From contig CANGCU010000089.1 of NCBI GenBank assembly GCA_947452355.1, forward strand, positions 1-5,417: a stretch of 5,417 bases of DNA. The letters run 5' to 3'. Below the pieces are notes generated by a model. That model had not been told where the DNA came from. It saw nothing but the letters and a program-made list of their open reading frames with translations, and did not search any database. This stretch comes from Microbacteriaceae bacterium (GTDB lineage: Bacteria > Actinomycetota > Actinomycetes > Actinomycetales > Microbacteriaceae). Shown here in pieces: positions 1 through 5,417 of this stretch. The position numbers and the translations under genes were made by a program. How positions within the stretch are numbered: position 1 is the stretch's first letter; each line of letters opens with the position of its first letter.

Positions 1-834
1 AAAATCGGAACAGGTGGCGGACAGGGCTACGTGCTCGAATACCGCGGGAGCGCAATTCGCGAACTCTCGATGGAGGGGCGCATGACGATTTGCAACATGT
101 CGATTGAGGCGGGTGCTCGCGCCGGTCTGGTCGCCCCCGATGAGACCACTTTTGCTTACCTGAAGGGCCGCCCTCACGCCCCGCAGGGTGCCGATTGGGA
201 CGCGGCCGTCGAATACTGGAAAACCCTGCCGACCGACGACGGTGCGGAGTTTGACGCCGAGGTCGTGCTCGATGCGGATGCACTGGAGCCTTTTGTGACG
301 TGGGGCACCAACCCCGGACAGGGCGTTGCGTTGTCGGAATCGGTTCCCAACCCCGCCGACATCGCGGACCCGAATGAACGTGCAAACGCCGAGCGCGCCC
401 TCGAATACATGGACCTCAAACCCGGAACCCCGATGAAAGACATCCGTGTCGACCAGGTGTTCATGGGTTCGTGCACGAATTCTCGAATCGAAGACCTTCG
501 CGCATTCGCGAGTGTCATCAAGGGCAAGAAACTTGCCGACGGTGTCAAACTCATGGTCGTTCCCGGGTCCGCACGAGTTCGTCTCGAAGCGGAATCCGAA
601 GGTATCGACAAGATCGTCACCGACTTTGGCGGGGAATGGCGATTCGCCGGCTGTTCGATGTGCCTCGGTATGAATCCCGATCAGCTGCAACCGGGTGAAC
701 GGTGTGCGTCGACGTCGAACCGAAACTTTGAGGGTCGACAGGGCAAGGGCGGTCGCACACATTTGGTGTCGCCGCTCGTTGCCGCTGCGACCGCGATTCG
801 CGGAACCCTCGCAAGCCCCTGGGATGTGGAGTAG
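1..834 (+). CDS. leuC: 3-isopropylmalate dehydratase large subunit, C-terminal part (5' end outside window)
   Basis: This is the large subunit of isopropylmalate isomerase, a cytoplasmic aconitase-family enzyme that with LeuD converts 2-isopropylmalate to 3-isopropylmalate in leucine synthesis. The frame is open from base 1 and ends with TAG at 832-834, giving 277 visible residues. The family is usually about 465-480 residues, so roughly 190 N-terminal residues lie to the left. The GTG at 31 is internal, because the ten codons before it ([10 protein letters not shown]) already read as LeuC. The three 4Fe-4S cluster cysteines are present: one in GSCTNSR (visible residue 158, codon 472-474) and two in CSMC (residues 218 and 221, codons 652-654 and 661-663). 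The conserved segment [20 protein letters not shown] and the ending [17 protein letters not shown] follow. There is no frameshift or missing key residue. leuD begins 2 nt after the stop. Identification is near certain. Confidence 0.97.
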   Translation, partial: KIGTGGGQGYVLEYRGSAIRELSMEGRMTICNMSIEAGARAGLVAPDETTFAYLKGRPHAPQGADWDAAVEYWKTLPTDDGAEFDAEVVLDADALEPFVTWGTNPGQGVALSESVPNPADIADPNERANAERALEYMDLKPGTPMKDIRVDQVFMGSCTNSRIEDLRAFASVIKGKKLADGVKLMVVPGSARVRLEAESEGIDKIVTDFGGEWRFAGCSMCLGMNPDQLQPGERCASTSNRNFEGRQGKGGRTHLVSPLVAAATAIRGTLASPWDVE

Positions 835-836
835 CC

Positions 837-1433
837 GTGGATAAAGTAACGACCATCACGGGGATCGGCGTTCCGCTTCGCCGCACGAACGTTGACACCG
901 ACCAAATCATCCCCGCCGAATTCCTCAAGCGCGTCACCAAGACGGGTTTCGAGGACGCCCTCTTCGAGCGTTGGCGCCACGATCCCGAATTTGTCCTCAA
1001 CCACGAACCGTATTCGCACGGAACGGTGCTCGTCGCCGGAACTGACTTCGGAACGGGCTCGTCCCGCGAACACGCGGTGTGGGCGCTTCGAGACTTCGGC
1101 TTCCGGGCCGTTGTTGCCCCGCGATTCGGTGATATCTTTCGCGGTAATTCGGGCAAGCAAGGTCTCGTTGCCGCGGTCGTCCCGGAGGACGTGATTGAAC
1201 AAATCTGGGCGGAGCTCGAAGCCACCCCCGGGACCGAGGTGACGGTCGATGTGGAGTCCCGAACGGTATCGTGCGGAGGTGTGACTAGTTTGTTCGAGAT
1301 TGACGATTACACCCGCTGGCGCCTCATGGAGGGCCTTGACGATATCGGGTTGACGCTTCGTCACGCCGATGACATCGACTCATTCGAATCTCGCCGCGAA
1401 TCGTGGCGCCCGACGACGTTGCCTGCACGATGA
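837..1433 (+). CDS. leuD: 3-isopropylmalate dehydratase small subunit
   Basis: This is the small subunit of isopropylmalate isomerase, the swivel domain that closes over the LeuC active site and helps bind substrate. It has 198 residues, the normal family length of about 200. Visible motifs are NVDTDQIIP (residues 18-26), [13 protein letters not shown] (68-80), [15 protein letters not shown] (96-110) and the C-terminal [13 protein letters not shown] (163-175). The start is GTG at 837, supported by a GGAG ribosome-binding sequence at 828-831 inside the end of leuC and by the first residues matching the usual N-terminus (a short strand, then [15 protein letters not shown]). It follows leuC by 2 nt, so the two subunits should be made together. 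Its TGA stop overlaps the chosen ATG of murA (ATGA, 1430-1433). No feature-specific regulator site is visible. Confidence 0.97.
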   Translation: MDKVTTITGIGVPLRRTNVDTDQIIPAEFLKRVTKTGFEDALFERWRHDPEFVLNHEPYSHGTVLVAGTDFGTGSSREHAVWALRDFGFRAVVAPRFGDIFRGNSGKQGLVAAVVPEDVIEQIWAELEATPGTEVTVDVESRTVSCGGVTSLFEIDDYTRWRLMEGLDDIGLTLRHADDIDSFESRRESWRPTTLPAR

Positions 1434-2797
1434 GCGAACACGACGACGACGCGCGCCGCCAAGGCGCCAAGGTGGGACTCTCGGGTGACACGCTCATCAT
1501 TCGCGGTGGCAAACCGCTGCACGGTCGGGTCGACGTTCGCGGCGCAAAAAACCTCGTGACCAAAGCGATGGTGGCCGCTCTTCTCGGAGATTCACCGTCC
1601 ATCCTGCGCGACGTCCCGAACATTTCCGATGTCGCCATCGTTCGCGGACTGCTCGAGGCACACGGTGTTCACGTCACGGATTCGGCAGAGGGCGAATTGA
1701 CTCTGGACCCGACCAATGTCACGAGTGCGCACTTCGCTGAGATCGATGCACACGCCGGATCGAGCCGAATCCCAATTCTGTTCTGCGGCCCGCTGCTCCA
1801 CCAACTCGGAGAGGCCTTCATTCCCGACCTCGGTGGGTGTCGCATCGGTGATCGCCCCATCAATTTCCACCTCGATGCGCTGCGTGCGTTCGGCGCGGTT
1901 GTCACCAAACTGCCGCAGGGAATTCACCTCACCGCGCCCGAACGACTCAAGGGTGCACACATCGAGCTTCCGTTCCCATCGGTCGGCGCGACCGAACAGG
2001 TGCTTCTCACCGCGGTGCGCGCCGAGGGCGTCACCGAACTGAAGAATGCCGCTATCGAACCCGAGATCATGGACCTCATCGCCATCTTGCAAAAGATGGG
2101 TGCCGTGATTTGGATCGAACCGAACCGCACGATTTTCATCGAAGGTGTCGAGAAACTCCACGGGTACGAGCACCGTTCGTTGTTCGACCGAAACGAAGCG
2201 GCATCGTGGGCCGCGGCCGCTCTGGTCACCAAGGGTGACATCTTTGTCGTCGGCGCAAAACAACAGGAACTGCTGACGTTCCTCAACGTCTTCCGAAAGG
2301 TCGGTGGGGATTTCGAGGTCCACGAGGATGGGATTCGTTTCCGACACCCAGGTGGAACGCTCAAACCCGTCGTCGTCGAGACCGACGTCCACCCCGGCTT
2401 CATGACGGATTGGCAGCAACCCCTGGTTGTCGCGCTGACCCAGGCCGAGGGAACCTCCATCGTTCACGAAACCGTGTACGAGAACCGTTTCGGATTCACT
2501 GAGTCGCTCAACAAAATGGGAGCCGACATCGTCGTTCATCAGGACGGAATTGCATCGATTACCCGCCGAGTTCCGCGACGCGCCCTCGAGCAAGCGGCGG
2601 TCATCACCGGACCGACCCCGCTCCACGGTGCCGACATTCGCGTCCCCGACCTTCGCGGTGGTTTTTCGCACCTCATCGCTGCACTCGCTGCGACGGGAAC
2701 AAGCACAATTTCCAACGTCGGAATCATCGCGCGCGGATACGAGCACTTCATCGACAAACTGCGCGACCTCGGCGCTGACTTCGAACTCGCCGACTAG
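1430..2797 (+). CDS. murA: UDP-N-acetylglucosamine 1-carboxyvinyltransferase
   Basis: MurA transfers enolpyruvate from PEP to UDP-GlcNAc, the first committed cytoplasmic step of peptidoglycan synthesis. The protein is an inside-out alpha/beta barrel of the EPSP-synthase family. Key residues by analogy with E. coli MurA are visible: Lys40-Asn41 in RGAKN (E. coli Lys22-Asn23), Cys137 in GGCRIGDRP (the Cys115 acid/fosfomycin target), Arg142 (Arg120), Asp327 in TDWQQP (Asp305) and Arg409 in PDLRGG (Arg397). From ATG 1430 it has 455 residues against about 420 in E. coli. About 20 extra residues are a charged N-terminal tail ([11 protein letters not shown]...). I chose ATG 1430 because it overlaps the leuD stop as ATGA; no clear Shine-Dalgarno precedes it, so translation is probably coupled to leuD. 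In-frame alternatives are GTG 1403, which overlaps leuD further, and GTG 1472. The function is secure and the start less so. Confidence 0.95.
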   Translation: MSEHDDDARRQGAKVGLSGDTLIIRGGKPLHGRVDVRGAKNLVTKAMVAALLGDSPSILRDVPNISDVAIVRGLLEAHGVHVTDSAEGELTLDPTNVTSAHFAEIDAHAGSSRIPILFCGPLLHQLGEAFIPDLGGCRIGDRPINFHLDALRAFGAVVTKLPQGIHLTAPERLKGAHIELPFPSVGATEQVLLTAVRAEGVTELKNAAIEPEIMDLIAILQKMGAVIWIEPNRTIFIEGVEKLHGYEHRSLFDRNEAASWAAAALVTKGDIFVVGAKQQELLTFLNVFRKVGGDFEVHEDGIRFRHPGGTLKPVVVETDVHPGFMTDWQQPLVVALTQAEGTSIVHETVYENRFGFTESLNKMGADIVVHQDGIASITRRVPRRALEQAAVITGPTPLHGADIRVPDLRGGFSHLIAALAATGTSTISNVGIIARGYEHFIDKLRDLGADFELAD

Positions 2798-2807
2798 GCT
2801 TTCGCAC

Positions 2808-2814
2808 AAAGGAG
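2808..2814 (+). promoter_or_regulatory. Ribosome-binding site of the plsC-type gene
   Basis: AAAGGAG lies in the 21-nt gap between murA and the acyltransferase gene and ends 4 nt before the ATG at 2819. It fixes that start. This is the only gap of notable length between genes in the window, and it holds no room for a normal promoter plus terminator. Confidence 0.8.
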
Positions 2815-2818
2815 CACG

Positions 2819-3553
2819 ATGGCGACGAGCGATAAGACAATACGGTGGCGCATCACCGCGGGTTTAGCGTTGCCACTCATGGCGCTCATCTCGCGAATCA
2901 CGGTTCGCGGCTCCGAAAACATCCCGGCGACAGGCGGCTTTATCCTCGCGCCCTGCCACTTCAGTGCAATCGACCCCGTGGTGATGGGGATCGGTCTCTG
3001 GAAAGCGGGCCGAACTCCTCGATTCATGGCAAAAGAGTCGCTCTTTCGGATTCCCGTCTTGGGCAGCATCCTTCGTGGACTCGGACAGATTCCGGTCGAT
3101 CGCGCCGGACAGCAACGTGCTCTCGGTCCAATGAAAGCGGCGCGTTCCCTCGCGGAAACGGGTGGCGGCATCATTATTTATCCCGAGGGTTCACTCACTC
3201 GTGACCCCGACCTCTGGCCGATGCGCGGCAAGACAGGTGCTGTTCGCATGGCGCTCGATGCGGGGATCCCACTTATTCCCGCAGCGCACTGGGGAACCGC
3301 CGACCTCATGCCGAGGTATTCGGGGAAGATCAAGTTGTTCCCGCCGACGCCAATTACCGTTCTGATTGGAAAACCCATCGACCTGTCGGCATTCTCTGGC
3401 ACGACACTCGACCAAAAGAAATTGACGCAAGCCACCGAAATTCTGATGACGGCCATCGCCGAATTGCAAGGGCAGTTGCGTGGCGCGACACCTCCGGCCA
3501 AACGCTGGGATCCGGTCGAACACAATCAAACGACCACGGGGAAATTTAAATGA
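2819..3553 (+). CDS. plsC: 1-acyl-sn-glycerol-3-phosphate acyltransferase family protein (PlsC type)
   Basis: This is a lysophospholipid acyltransferase, probably transferring an acyl group to the 2-position of lysophosphatidate to give phosphatidate at the cytoplasmic face of the membrane. It has 244 residues, the usual length. Blocks seen in order: the catalytic HX4D as HFSAID (His47, Asp52), block II around KESLFRIPVLGSILRGLGQIPVDR (72-95), block III YPEGSLTRD (121-129) and block IV GIPLIPAA. A hydrophobic N-terminal stretch (about residues 14-24) could touch the membrane. The residue before the catalytic His is Cys46, where many relatives have Asn. The start at ATG 2819 has the strong AAAGGAG site upstream. 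The stop overlaps gpsA as ATGA (3550-3553), and gpsA makes the precursor of this pathway, which supports a phospholipid role. The exact acyl acceptor cannot be read from sequence. Confidence 0.9.
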   Translation: MATSDKTIRWRITAGLALPLMALISRITVRGSENIPATGGFILAPCHFSAIDPVVMGIGLWKAGRTPRFMAKESLFRIPVLGSILRGLGQIPVDRAGQQRALGPMKAARSLAETGGGIIIYPEGSLTRDPDLWPMRGKTGAVRMALDAGIPLIPAAHWGTADLMPRYSGKIKLFPPTPITVLIGKPIDLSAFSGTTLDQKKLTQATEILMTAIAELQGQLRGATPPAKRWDPVEHNQTTTGKFK

Positions 3554-4551
3554 CCACCGTCGCCATGCTTGGCGCAGGTGCGTGGGGAACAACGTTCGCC
3601 AAGGTACTCGCGGACGGCGGGGCCGACGTCCATTTGTGGGCCAGGCGTGACGAAATCGCCCGCGAGATCAACGAGACGCACCGGAACACGACCTATTTAC
3701 AGCGCGTCAATCTGCCGTTGTCGATCAGTGCGTCCACCTCGCTAGCCGTCACGCTCGCGGGGGTCGACGAGGTCTATTTGTCCGTCCCATCCCAGTCGGT
3801 GCGAATGGTCTTAGGCGAAATTCACGGTTTGCTGGGAGACAACATGCCCGTGGTGTCGCTCATGAAAGGTGTCGAACGAGCATCGGGACTTCGGATGAGC
3901 GAAGTGATCCGCGAGGTCGCGGGGATTGACGAAGAGCGTATCGCTGTCGTGTCAGGCCCGAACCTTGCACTCGAGCTCGCGAAAGAAGAGCCGACCGCGT
4001 CGGCGGTGTCGTCGACGAACCTCGACACGGCAGTAGGAATCGCCGCAACCTGCCGGAATGACTATTTCACGACCATGACAAACACCGACGTGATCGGGAC
4101 GGAATTTGGCGGGGTTCTGAAAAACCTCATTGCCGTCGCCGTCGGAATCGCCGACGGTGTCGGGTACGGCGACAACACCAAAGCATCGATCATCACCCGC
4201 GGACTCGCCGAACTGTCGGCGTTCGCGTCCGCATATGGCGCGCGCCCAGAGACCATGTGGGGACTCGCGGGTCTCGGCGACCTGATCGCGACGTGCGAGT
4301 CGCCGCTCTCGCGAAACAACACCGCCGGGCGACTTCTTGGCCAGGGATATTCCTTCGAGATGGTCAAGCGCCAGATGGATCAAACCGCCGAAGGACTGTC
4401 ATCGGTCGACCCGATTTTGACCTTGGCCAAAGCCAAGGGCGTTTCGATGCCCATCGTGGCGCAAGTCCAACAGGTACTGCACGGAACTCTCGACCCGCGC
4501 GAGTTGGCTCCCCACCTCGCAACAGACTCCGAGATCCCGTCGGAGGAATAA
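3550..4551 (+). CDS. gpsA: Glycerol-3-phosphate dehydrogenase [NAD(P)+]
   Basis: GpsA reduces dihydroxyacetone phosphate to sn-glycerol-3-phosphate with NAD(P)H in the cytoplasm, feeding phospholipid synthesis. It has 333 residues, normal for the family. The N-terminal Rossmann domain opens with GAGAWG (residues 8-13). Then come SVPSQ (78-82), SLMKGVE with Lys106 (103-109) and SGPNLA (135-140). The C-terminal helical domain carries the conserved GGVLKN with Lys191, GDNTKA (207-212), the stretch MWGLAGLGDL (236-245) and SRNN (254-257). ATG 3550 overlaps the plsC stop by 4 nt, and a GGGGA sequence at 3538-3542 lies 7 nt upstream, so both reinitiation and direct binding are plausible. The stop TAA abuts the next gene's GTG with no gap. 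Two TTA leucine codons (3697-3699, 3811-3813) are uncommon for such GC-rich DNA. The identification is firm. Confidence 0.97.
   Translation: MTTVAMLGAGAWGTTFAKVLADGGADVHLWARRDEIAREINETHRNTTYLQRVNLPLSISASTSLAVTLAGVDEVYLSVPSQSVRMVLGEIHGLLGDNMPVVSLMKGVERASGLRMSEVIREVAGIDEERIAVVSGPNLALELAKEEPTASAVSSTNLDTAVGIAATCRNDYFTTMTNTDVIGTEFGGVLKNLIAVAVGIADGVGYGDNTKASIITRGLAELSAFASAYGARPETMWGLAGLGDLIATCESPLSRNNTAGRLLGQGYSFEMVKRQMDQTAEGLSSVDPILTLAKAKGVSMPIVAQVQQVLHGTLDPRELAPHLATDSEIPSEE
4542..4547 (+). promoter_or_regulatory. Ribosome-binding site of the alpha/beta hydrolase gene
   Basis: GGAGGA, one of the two strongest Shine-Dalgarno matches in the window (with AAAGGAG at 2808), sits in the last codons of gpsA and ends 4 nt before GTG 4552. 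It supports that GTG as the start even though the two genes directly abut. Confidence 0.8.
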
Positions 4552-5280
4552 GTGGCGATTCAGGCTCTGGCGGACGGCCGGGTGCTCGCCGAACGAATCG
4601 GAGGGTCACCCGCGCGAGTCGTCGCCCTTCACGGGTGGGGTCGAACGGGTGCCGACTTTTCAGGGTTGTTGGCGGGACTCGACGCTCTAGCCATTCACCT
4701 CCCAGGATTCGGTCCAGCGGGAGCCCCCGACGCGGTGTGGGGGACGGAAGACTACGCCCGTCTCGTTGCCGACGCGATTGAACCCCTCGGGCCGGTTGTC
4801 GTCGTTGGGCATTCATTCGGCGGACGTGTCGCTGTGCGACTTGCGGCGGCGCGACCCGAACTCGTGACGGCGCTGGTGTTGACGGGTGCGCCGCTCGTGC
4901 GCCTCGCGCCTGCGTCAAAGCCACAATTGTCTTATCGAATTGCGAAAGCCCTCAATCGGATCGGACTCATTCCCGATTCGGTGATGGAGGCTCGTCGCAA
5001 GAAGGCGGGAAGCGCCGACTACAACGCAGCCCACGGGATCATGCGCGACATCATGGTGAAGACCGTCAACGAGAACTACGACGACGATTTGGCGCGCATT
5101 ACCGCGCCGACGTGGATGGTGTGGGGCGAGAGCGATACCGCCGCACCGACCGCCGCCGGTAGGGTCGCGGCCGAGCGAATCCGCGGCGCACGCTGGACCG
5201 TCGTTTCGGGTGAGGCGCACTTGTTGACACCTGCATTGGGCGCAGCCGTTCGTGCCGCCGTCGACGAGGCGCTCGCGTGA
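4552..5280 (+). CDS. Alpha/beta-fold hydrolase of unknown substrate
   Basis: This is a 242-residue alpha/beta hydrolase with an apparently complete catalytic triad: Ser88 in the nucleophile elbow GHSFGG (86-91), Asp195 in WGESDTAAP (191-199) and His223 in GEAHLL (220-225). HGWG (27-30) is the usual oxyanion-hole segment. Residues about 114-180 form a helical cap containing GSADYNAAHGIMRDIMVKTVNE (153-174), a pattern I recall from bacterial hydrolases encoded beside Mur ligases; that recall is unchecked. No signal peptide or membrane helix is seen, so it is probably cytoplasmic. The GTG start at 4552 abuts the gpsA stop and is preceded by GGAGGA. The stop overlaps the next start as GTGA (5277-5280). 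Its position between lipid-precursor and probable cell-wall genes suggests an envelope-related ester, thioester or amide substrate, but this is inference; substrate and pathway are unknown. Confidence 0.85.
   Translation: MAIQALADGRVLAERIGGSPARVVALHGWGRTGADFSGLLAGLDALAIHLPGFGPAGAPDAVWGTEDYARLVADAIEPLGPVVVVGHSFGGRVAVRLAAARPELVTALVLTGAPLVRLAPASKPQLSYRIAKALNRIGLIPDSVMEARRKKAGSADYNAAHGIMRDIMVKTVNENYDDDLARITAPTWMVWGESDTAAPTAAGRVAAERIRGARWTVVSGEAHLLTPALGAAVRAAVDEALA
5266..5269 (+). promoter_or_regulatory. Ribosome-binding site favouring GTG 5277
   Basis: GAGG lies 7 nt before GTG 5277, a normal spacing, but 19 nt before the in-frame ATG at 5289, which is too far. It therefore favours the GTG that overlaps the hydrolase stop. 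The match is short, so support is modest. Confidence 0.45.
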
Positions 5281-5417
5281 TCGACATCATGTCGTGGGCG
5301 ATCATCGCCGTGCTCCCCGTCGTCATCGGAATCAAGTGGCTTCGTGTCGCACAGCGCGAGCATTACATCGCGGGTTGGACGACACGAATCGCGATCGGGT
5401 GGGGTCGGTCGCGGCCG
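5277..5417 (+). CDS. N-terminus of a membrane-anchored protein, probably a MurF-type Mur ligase (3' end outside window)
   Basis: The last 47 codons are open to the window edge. The start GTG 5277 overlaps the hydrolase stop (GTGA) and has GAGG upstream; ATG 5289 is an in-frame alternative four codons on. Residues about 6-19 (SWAIIAVLPVVIGI) form a short hydrophobic segment likely to be a membrane helix. It is followed by a basic, amphipathic part, KWLRVAQREHYIAGWTTR. The pattern L-x-x-x-Q-x-E-x-Y recalls the membrane-spanning N-terminal extension that some bacteria carry on a MurF-like ligase (UDP-MurNAc-tripeptide:D-Ala-D-Ala ligase), and such genes can follow a hydrolase like the one here. 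No ATP-binding or Mur-ligase catalytic motif falls inside the window, so the ligase call is a family-memory inference. That a coding region starts here is much surer than its function. Confidence 0.55.
   Translation, partial: MIDIMSWAIIAVLPVVIGIKWLRVAQREHYIAGWTTRIAIGWGRSRP

Noticed and set aside
31..60. GTG 31 as a true leuC start.
   Set aside because: The codons before it continue the LeuC reading with the family's glycine-rich segment, and a start here would remove about 40% of the enzyme.
681..1364. A 227-codon minus-strand open frame opposite the leuC end and leuD.
   Set aside because: Both strands cannot be explained as coding when the plus strand holds all LeuD motifs; no ribosome site or family similarity is evident.
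1438..1460. Short GAC/CGC-rich run near the murA start considered as a tandem repeat.
   Set aside because: It is only three repeated Asp-type triplets in a coding tail, too short to be a meaningful repeat.
1592..2809. A 405-codon open frame on the minus strand covering nearly all of murA.
   Set aside because: It lies wholly opposite a well-conserved gene, and its protein is low-complexity and resembles no family. Long antisense frames arise from codon bias in GC-rich genes.
2798..2818. Possible internal promoter or terminator between murA and the acyltransferase gene.
   Set aside because: The gap is only 21 nt and is accounted for by a ribosome-binding site; no hairpin with a T-run is visible.
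4257..4924. Overlapping open frames on both strands across the gpsA/hydrolase junction (4257-4781 plus, 4364-4924 minus).
   Set aside because: Both are Arg/Pro/Ser-rich shadows of gpsA and the hydrolase, whose frames carry the conserved motifs.

Overview
The window is a gene-dense, GC-rich, plus-strand stretch typical of an actinobacterium. The proteins match what I remember of Micrococcales, and Microbacteriaceae in particular. The MurA segment around its catalytic Cys and the later TDWQQP region, and the LeuD C-terminus ending in a DDI-FE-R-W-P pattern, are the strongest hints. This placement is from memory of family sequences, not from a search. GTG starts and strong G/C third-position bias agree with it.

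Layout, all on the + strand: leuC (C-terminal 277 residues, cut by the left edge), leuD, murA, a plsC-type lysophospholipid acyltransferase, gpsA, an alpha/beta-fold hydrolase, and the first 47 codons of a membrane-anchored protein, probably a MurF-type Mur ligase, cut by the right edge. Junctions are very tight: 2 nt, 4-nt overlap, 21 nt, 4-nt overlap, 0 nt, 4-nt overlap. No gap is large enough for an ordinary promoter or terminator, so all seven genes are probably read from one message that starts left of the window and continues right of it.

Functionally the cluster links three processes. LeuC and LeuD together form isopropylmalate isomerase of leucine synthesis. MurA commits UDP-GlcNAc to peptidoglycan. 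GpsA makes sn-glycerol-3-phosphate and PlsC acylates lysophosphatidate, so these two supply phospholipid. The hydrolase and the following membrane protein sit where a D-Ala-D-Ala ligase gene is, as I recall, common in related genomes, which suggests the peptidoglycan theme continues to the right.

No RNA genes, mobile elements, CRISPR arrays, large repeats or signs of transfer were seen. This is a conserved housekeeping operon. The least explained part is the hydrolase/membrane-protein pair at the right end; I do not see a clearly new system.
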